A stretch of DNA of 64,000 nucleotides from Bufo bufo (lineage: Eukaryota; Chordata; Amphibia; Anura; Bufonidae), in contig NC_053390.1 of the NCBI RefSeq assembly GCF_905171765.1, positions 213,347,359 to 213,411,358 on the forward strand. The letters run 5' to 3'. Of this stretch, positions 57,775 through 64,000 are shown piece after piece (position 1 is the first letter of the stretch; each line of letters starts with the position of its first letter). The position numbers and the translations under genes were made by a program. The notes beneath the pieces were generated by a model that worked only from the letters and a program-made list of their open reading frames with translations, ran no database searches and had not been told where the DNA came from.

Positions 57775-58804
57775 TAAGGACCCTCACCGTACATGTACGG
57801 CAATGATTGACGTGACTTAAGGACCAGCACAGTACATGTACGGCGGGCTGATCAGGCGGGTGCAGAAGCTGCGCCCGCCCGATCAGCGGCACGGATCCAG
57901 CAGTCACTGACAGCAAGGCCCCTGCTGCATACGCCGGCATCGGTGAAAACACAGATGCCGACGTGTTAACCCCTTGTATGCCGCAGTCAAAGCTGACCGC
58001 GGCATGCAGAGGGTTCGTGGAGGGTACGGGTGCCTTCCATAGGCATCGGAGCTTGCCTTCTAGGGAAGCCTGTGAGATCCAGCCCTTAGGCTGGATCTCA
58101 CAGGCAGGCTGTCAGCATAAAAGCTAATGCATTATAATACAGGTAGTATTGTAATGCATTGCAGAGGGGATCAGACCTCAGAGTGGGACAAAAATATAAA
58201 AGTGTTTTTCATAATAAAAAAAATAAAGTTTAAAAAAAAAAATATATATATATTATTATATTGGGTATTGCCCCGTCTGTAAAAACCGGCTCTACAAAAA
58301 TATCACATGATCCACCCCCTCACCTGAAAAAATAAAATAAAACCGTGCTAAAACAATAAAAAAAATGTGAAACACCAAGTGATCAAAAAGGCGTATGCCC
58401 CCCAAAATAGTACCAAACTGTCACCTCATCCCACAAAAAATTAGCCCCTACATAAAACAATCAGGCAAAAAAACAAATAAATATGGCTCTCGGAACATCA
58501 AGTCATTAAAACATGATTTATTTTAGTTTTAGATTTAGATTTAGTTTCAAAAACGCTGTTATGGTATAAAACGTAAATAAAACTAAAAAAAAAAAGTATA
58601 CATATTAGGTATTGCCGCATCCATAACAACCTGCTTTATAAAAATATCACATGACCTAACCCCTCAGGTGAACACCGTAAGAAAAATAAAAAAAAACATT
58701 GTCAAAAAAGCCATTTTTTGTCACCTTACATCAGAAAAAGTATAAGACCAAGCAATCAAAACGTCATATGCACCCTTAAATAGTACCAATCAAACCATCA
58801 TCTC

Positions 58805-58837
<33 letters not shown>

Positions 58838-59813
58838 CCTACATAAGACAGTCGCCCAAAAAAATAAATAATAATTCTCCAAAAATGCTTTATTATGTAA
58901 ATTTGCATATTTGGTATTGTCGCTTCCGTAACAACCTGCTCTATTAAAATACATGATCTAACCTGTCAAATGAACATTGTAAGAAACATAAAATTAAAAC
59001 TGTGCCAAAACAGCAATTTTTTTGTTACCTTGCCTCACAAAAAGTGTAATCAACCAAAAAAAAAAAAAAAAAAAAAATCATATGTACCCTAAAATAGTAC
59101 CAACAAAACTGCCGCCTTATCCCGTATTTTCCAATATGGGGTCACTTTTTGGGAGTTTTTACTCTAGGGGTGCATCAGGGGGTCTTCAAATGTGACATGG
59201 CAACTTAAAAATTATCCCAGTGAAATCTGCCTTCCAAAAACCATATGGCACTCCTTTCCTTCTGCACCCTGTTGTGTGCCCGTACAGCGGTTTACGACCA
59301 CATATGGGGTGTTTCTGTAAACTACAGAATCAGGGCAATAAATATTGAGTTTTGTTTGGCTGTTAACCCTTGCTTTGTTACTGGAAAAAATGGATTAAAA
59401 TGGAAAATCTGCCAAAAAAGTGAAATTCTATGTCCATTTTCCTTTAATTCTTGTGGAACACCCAAAGGGTTAACAAAGTTTGTAAAATCAGTTTTGAATA
59501 CCTTAAGGGGTTTATTTTCTAAAATGGGGCCATTTATGGGTAATTTCTATTATGTAAGCCCCACAAAGTGACTTCAGACCTGAACTGGTCCTTAAAAATT
59601 GGCTTTTGGAAGTTTTCTAAAAAACTTTTGCTTCTAAACTTCTAAGCCTTCTAACGCCCAAAAAAAGAAAATGTCAGAAAAAAAAAGAAAAAAAAGATCC
59701 AAAACATGAAGTAGACATATGGGAAATGTAAAGTACGGTAATAACTATTTTAGGAGGTATCACAAAAGCAGAGAATTTTTTTTTGTAAATTTGGTATTTG
59801 TTTTATAAATTTA

Positions 59814-60312
59814 GGCTACTTTCACACTTGCGTTCGGGGTTCCACTTGTGAGATCCGTTTGAAGGCTCTCACAAGCGGCCCCGAACGCATCCGTCCAGCC
59901 CCAATGCATTCTGAGTGGATACGGATCCGCTCAGAATGCCTCAGTCTGGCTCCGCTTGGCCTCCGTTCCGCTCAGCAGGCGGACACCCGAACGCAGCTTG
60001 CAGCGTTCAGGTGTCCGGCCTGGCCGTGCGGAGCCAAACGGATCCGTCCAGACTTACAATGTAAGTCAATGGGGACGGATCCGTTTGAAGTTGACACAAT
60101 ATGGTGCAATTTTCAAACGGATCCGTCCCCCGTTGACTTTCAATACAAAGTCTGGACAGATCCGTCAGACTAACTTTCACACTTAGATTTTTTTGTGAAA
60201 TATAATCCAGACGGATCCATTCTGAACGGATACCAATGTTTGCATTATAGGAGCGGATCCGTCTGTGCAGACACCAGACGGATCCGCTCCGAACGCAAGT
60301 GTGAAAGTAGCC
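59814..60312. mobile_element. TWA-type MITE, 499 bp
   Basis: GGCTACTTTCACACTTGCGT at the left mirrors ACGCAAGTGTGAAAGTAGCC at the right, 20 of 20 bases. Flanks are TTA and TAA. Inner blocks GGATCCGTTTGAAG and CAAACGGATCCGTC repeat. This is the freshest-looking copy of the family here. Confidence 0.92.
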
Positions 60313-60554
60313 TAAAATGAAATATTTTGACTCAAATTTACCACTGTCGTGAAGTACAATATGTGACGAGAAAATGGCCTGGATAAGTGAAAGCGTTTTA
60401 AAGATATTACCATATAAAGTGACACGTCAGATCTGCAAAAAATGGCTTGGTCCTTAAGGTGAAAAGTGGCAAGGTCCTGATGGGGTTAAATCTACTTCGG
60501 GTAGTTATACTGCAATATGTATGCCTACTGTTAAAAAAGTATCAACCAATAAGG

Positions 60555-60557
<3 letters not shown>

Positions 60558-60635
<78 letters not shown>
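60558..60635. repeat. (TA)n microsatellite, about 39 units
   Basis: Uninterrupted TA dinucleotides followed by a T-rich run. It can fold on itself and may be unstable or mis-assembled. Confidence 0.95.
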
Positions 60636-60644
<9 letters not shown>

Positions 60645-60763
60645 TTTTTTTTTTTAACTCCATCCCATCTGGATTATAACTAACGTTAAAAAAGAGCAAT
60701 AAAAAATAAAAAAATAAAAAAGCATTGAAAAATAGAAAACTGAAGCGTGTGTTGTAGCCAGGG

Positions 60764-61180
60764 ATGAGCAAATCGACTTCAGATGCTTCATCCAAAGTCA
60801 ATTTGCATAAAACTTTGTTGTAATACTGTACGGAGCGGGAGCTCCGTACAGTATTAGAATGTATTGGCTGCGATGAGCTGAAGTTATTAGTTTGCGAAGT
60901 CTCGCGAGACTGTAGTAACTTCTATCCTGCATAACGTCCCAATTCCGTTATGCAGGAGAGGACTCTCCTGCATAACGGAAACAGGACGGATCAGTTTTGC
61001 AGCCCATAGACTTCTATTATGATGGAATGAATAACGGAATGCCTCTAAAAGGCATTCCATTATGCATTCCGTGATAGCATTGCATTATGGTCCGTGGTAA
61101 TGGAATCCATAACGCAATTCACCTTTTACCACTAAACGAATCGTGAACGAATTTCAAAATATGAAATTCGTTCATCTCTA
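60764..61180. mobile_element. hAT-type foldback, decayed
   Basis: CAGGGATGAGCAAATCGACT at the left and GAAATTCGTTCATCTCTA at the right are degenerate inverse ends of the family at 61886-62112. Inner text ATAACGGAATGCCTCT / AAGGCATTCCATTATG pairs. No clean duplication remains. Confidence 0.6.
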
Positions 61181-61877
61181 GTTGCCCTATCACCCATGTG
61201 TACAGCTACCATTGCCAGAGTTACTACCACACCCACCCTCCACTTGCTTCTCCTGGGCTCGCTACGCTAAAACATTAAGTAATATAATAAACTGAATGTG
61301 TAGATATGGTCCAAGCTAAGCTAAAGTAAACTGAACAAAGCATGGGGTCCAGGTGGATAAGAACTATAAAGGTCCTAAAGAACTCGGCTCAGTTACTGCT
61401 GTTCATAATTTCTAGACATTTTCTAGGCAAGGCAAACATGGTGCTCATTTTCAAAAGGGCTCTAGGTTTTACCCCAGGTAAAGGGGACCTACCACCTCTC
61501 CTGACAGGTCTGTTTTTCTGTAATAACAATTATGGAGCATCTATTCTTGTGACTTTATGTTGTACCATTCCTTCATAATTTTTTCTTCACGTTATGAATT
61601 GCTTACAGTTTGCAATGAAGGTCCAGATTGGCGTTCCCATTTGGGCGTGTGTCCTTGCACAGTCTCACTGCCAGCACTGACTAGATGAGGTCAAACTGGG
61701 TAGGGACACAACCCCAACCAGTAACACTCAGCAGGAACACTGCAAACATCTGGTAATTCATAACTTCTAGCAGTAATAATATTGTAATGGTGCTTTGCAG
61801 CATCAGAGGCGAGATGCTGCAGAGCTGTTATTACAAGGGGGGTGCAATTAGTTGGTAGAACAGACATGTCAGGAGAG
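61181..61877 (-). other. rhof: rhof intron 1, no gene seen
   Basis: Contains a CAGCACTGACTAG-rich section and a partial repeat GGGGACCTACCACCTCTCCT (61487) that may be a T2-like end. No exon recognised. Confidence 0.4.
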
Positions 61878-61885
61878 GTTACAGG

Positions 61886-62112
61886 TAGAGATGAGCGAAC
61901 TTCTGTTTTAAGTTCGGCGTCTAAAGTTCGGCTTCCGATTAGCAGAGGATCCCGAATTCCGTTGTGGTCCGTGGTAGCGGAATCAATAATGGCCGATTAT
62001 TGATTCCGCTACCACGGACCACAACGGAATTCGGAATCCATATCGGGATCTTCCGCTAACCGGAAGCCGAACTTTAGACGCCGAACTTAAAACAGAAGTT
62101 CGCTCATCTCTA
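61886..62112. mobile_element. hAT foldback MITE, 227 bp palindrome
   Basis: TAGAGATGAGCGAACTTCTG at the left mirrors CAGAAGTTCGCTCATCTCTA at the right. The arms stay nearly perfect through CTAAAGTTCGGCTTCCG and ATTCCGTTGTGGTCCGTGGT to a centre near 61995. A perfect 8-bp duplication GTTACAGG flanks it (61878-61885 and 62113-62120). Confidence 0.97.
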
Positions 62113-62274
62113 GTTACAGGTCCAATATCAATATGTGACCGGTGGGGGTCTGTCTCTCACCTCCCTCCCAAGCGCTGCAACCTCTTCCTCAGCATGTGAC
62201 GGAACATCGTAGGACATTCTGTGGCAGAAAATCTGTCTCATATCCTGCATTGCAGTTATGTACCAGATACAATG

Positions 62275-62453
62275 GGGTTTATTTATCAAAACTGGTGTAA
62301 GGGAAAACTAGCTTAGTCCATGGCAACCAATCTGATTCCACCTTTCATTTTTCAGAGCTCCTTTGGAAAATTAAAGATGGAATCTGATTGGTTGCTATGG
62401 GCCACTAAGCCAGTTTCCTTTACACCAGTTTGATAAATCTCCCCCAGCTCCAC
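62275..62453. mobile_element. Foldback repeat, about 180 bp
   Basis: GGGGTTTATTTATCAAAACT at the left mirrors CAGTTTGATAAATCTCCCCC at the right, and GGCAACCAATCTGATTCCAC mirrors TGGAATCTGATTGGTTGC. A CCAATCAGATTCC block (CCAAT-box-like) is thus present on both strands. Confidence 0.85.
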
Positions 62454-63063
62454 TATAATGGCCATAAATACTTCCGTTGCTACTGCTGATGAGAAGACAA
62501 AATAAGCCTCGTGTGGAAAGACAGCCATTAAACTTAGAAAACCTGGCAGCTTCATTTCCATTTCAACAACCAAAAGCAATTAGGTCAAACACGCTGACAC
62601 AAGATTCAAGGGCCTAGAAACCTGGGAACAGAAGCAGCAGCGTAATAAAAAAAAAAAAAAAAAAAGGGAACCATTCACCATGTAGTGCAGTCCATGGGCA
62701 GCATGGTATAGAGCAGGAGAAGGATTCAGTAGGACCAGTCATTTCTTTATGGAAACCTCTTCTCATCCTGGGCTTAGTGGTCATGGGACAGTCCTACTGA
62801 CTGGCAGCCTTCCTTGCACGAGTGTATATATGAAGATAGCTGTCAATCACTGAACAGGACCGCCCACTGGACACCAAAGCCCAGTAGGAGCAGAGCCTTC
62901 GGTGAATTATCACTCGGTCTACTGAATCTTTTCACAACTAGACCAGAACACCACAGGTCACATGAAGATGCTTCCTGATCAGGGTAGATCCTCAGAACCG
63001 CTATAATATTGTGTTAGATATCCTTACTGCCATTTCTGGTTGCTCAACACATATTGTCTAGGC
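62454..63063 (-). other. rhof: rhof intron 1, no gene seen
   Basis: No element, exon or RNA gene recognised; a 19-base A run lies at 62647-62665. Confidence 0.45.
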
Positions 63064-63218
63064 CAGGGCTCTGATGGCTAACCTCCGGGACTCCAGCTGT
63101 GGTAAAACTATAACTCCCAAGATGTACACTTGCTTAGCTGCTCTCAGAACTCCATAGAAATGAATGGAGCAGGAGTCGTTTCACCACAGCTGCAGTGCCG
63201 GAGGTTAGCCATCTAGGG
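63064..63218. mobile_element. hAT foldback MITE, 155 bp
   Basis: CAGGGCTCTGATGGCTAACC at the left and CCGGAGGTTAGCCATCTAGG at the right are inverse ends. It is flanked by GTCTAGGC and GTCTAGGG (7 of 8). It has the CTCCAGCTGTGGTAAAACTA core of the 9776-9933 family. Confidence 0.88.
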
Positions 63219-63632
63219 TCTAGGGTGTGGGAGATTGAGCATAGAAGCATCTCTGTACACATCTGAGCAGAAATTGTATGAGAAGACTGTGGTCAAAGCA
63301 ACAGACAGTGACAGGAAGTTCTTGTAGCTTTTCGTCATTTCAGATGAAGATCTTATACTTGAAGACTGCTGGCAACCAAACTACAGCGTGCACTACAAAT
63401 ATTATAAGAAAAAAAAAATTCTAAGTTCTTGCTCACATTGTACTCTGGAACAAAAGCTTAGTGAACGAGAGCTAATAAGCCTAAATGTATCCAGCTAGAA
63501 TGCTGAAAATAGAATTGTTACCAAATGGTTAACTGGTGCCTTATGGTCAATGTCTTCTCAACGGGGAAGGAACAGCTCTTATGAAAGCGGATACAGTTCC
63601 TCCTCTAAAAGTTGACTTTATTACTACAAATA

Positions 63633-64000
63633 TCACAGAAAAGAGAAAAAACTAAGATAAAAACATCCTGCACGATATGATAAATAAATATGCGGATGCC
63701 CCTGGCTACATTTATGAAAAAAAATAAAATAAATGATAATGCATTAACAAAATAGATGCAAGCATTATATATGGACTAAGCCCTCACAGATGTAATAAAA
63801 TCTTAGACTCTTAGCCAATATATTTTTATCAAAACACATCTGTGCCCACCTACCCCCGCCGAGGTGGTCTGGCTAAACCTACCTATGCGGGGAGACCACC
63901 TTGGCGGGGGTAGGTGGGCACAGATGCGTTTGGATCAAAATATATTGGCTAAGAGTCTTAGATTTTATTACATCAGAGTGAGGGCTTAGCCCATATACAC
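63633..64000. mobile_element. Foldback element, uninterrupted relative, cut by window edge
   Basis: It starts near ATATCACAGAAAAGAG and runs through GCATTATATATGGACTAAGC and CCAATATATTTTTATCAAAA to a centre near 63880 (GGCTAAACCTACCTATGCGG), then returns through the inverse arm (GGATCAAAATATATTGGCTA, GAGGGCTTAGCCCATATA). It matches the arms at 19724-19943 and 25039-25300. Confidence 0.88.

Larger units (their letters stand above)
57287..60489 (+). mobile_element. Long TTAA-type non-autonomous element
   Basis: TTAACCCCTTTAGG at 57287 and TGATGGGGTTAA at 60486-60489 are inverse ends with TTAA. The body holds three repeats of a TATTAGGTATTGCCGCATCC ... CATGATCTAACC-like block (58240-59050), and a section at 59100-59600 matching 26800-27300 in reverse complement. 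Two MITEs are nested (57299-57774, 59814-60312). No transposase was seen. Confidence 0.65.

Noticed and set aside
60447..60801. Open frames with (IY)n stretches on both strands
   Set aside because: Translation of a (TA)n microsatellite.
53382..64000. Exon 1 of rhof
   Set aside because: No minus-strand P-loop coding sequence (GDGGCGKT-like) was found by eye; it probably lies to the right of the window.
1..64000. tRNA, rRNA, snRNA or microRNA genes
   Set aside because: No A/B-box tRNA pattern or known structural RNA was recognised; hairpins present are explained by foldback transposons.

Overview
This 64 kb window looks like repeat-rich vertebrate intronic and intergenic DNA, most likely from an anuran amphibian. 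There is no dense gene layout, no operons and no bacterial signals. The host content is two convergent protein-coding genes. Almost everything else is transposon-derived. Elements flanked by TTAA whose ends read TTAAAGGG (the T2 type known from Xenopus), short foldback elements with TWA duplications, hAT foldbacks with 8-bp duplications, Tc1, piggyBac, DIRS and L1 elements together fit a frog or toad genome. The species cannot be named from sequence reading alone.

Host genes. The last coding exon of tmem120b lies on the + strand at 12214-12321, with polyadenylation signals from 12828. Facing it on the - strand is rhof (Rho family GTPase RhoF/Rif), with four coding exons: exon 5 at 15708-15875, exon 4 at 28621-28755, exon 3 at 30290-30399 and exon 2 at 53294-53381. 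The splice phases join perfectly and recover switch I, switch II, the G4/G5 loops, the Rho insert and a CLLL prenylation box. Exon 1, which carries the P-loop, was not found and should lie beyond 64000. The tail-to-tail arrangement matches human TMEM120B/RHOF on 12q24.31.

Layout. 1-9.1 kb is transposon wreckage holding one strikingly intact Tc1 element (2128-3741, 340-aa transposase with all three catalytic acids, exactly 210-bp inverted repeats), a broken piggyBac transposase and a 2-kb hAT. 9.1-14.5 kb is the end of tmem120b with small foldbacks. 14.7-28.6 kb covers the 3' end and intron 4 of rhof, including a nested stack at 19.56-25.4 kb: a minisatellite split by a foldback, which is split by a TWA-type MITE, which is split by a DIRS retroelement, which is split by a T2 element. 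30.4-53.3 kb is the 22.9-kb intron 2 with a near full-length L1 (32458-38436, 13-bp duplication), Tc1 remnants and a hAT carrying a two-armed minisatellite. 53.4-64 kb is intron 1 with a dead Tc1 containing a MITE, a large TTAA element and further foldbacks.

I found no evidence of a new enzymatic or defence system. The most interesting signals are structural: the nested insertions, the intact Tc1, inverted repeat pairs bracketing rhof exons, and GC-rich cores shared between unrelated-looking foldbacks.
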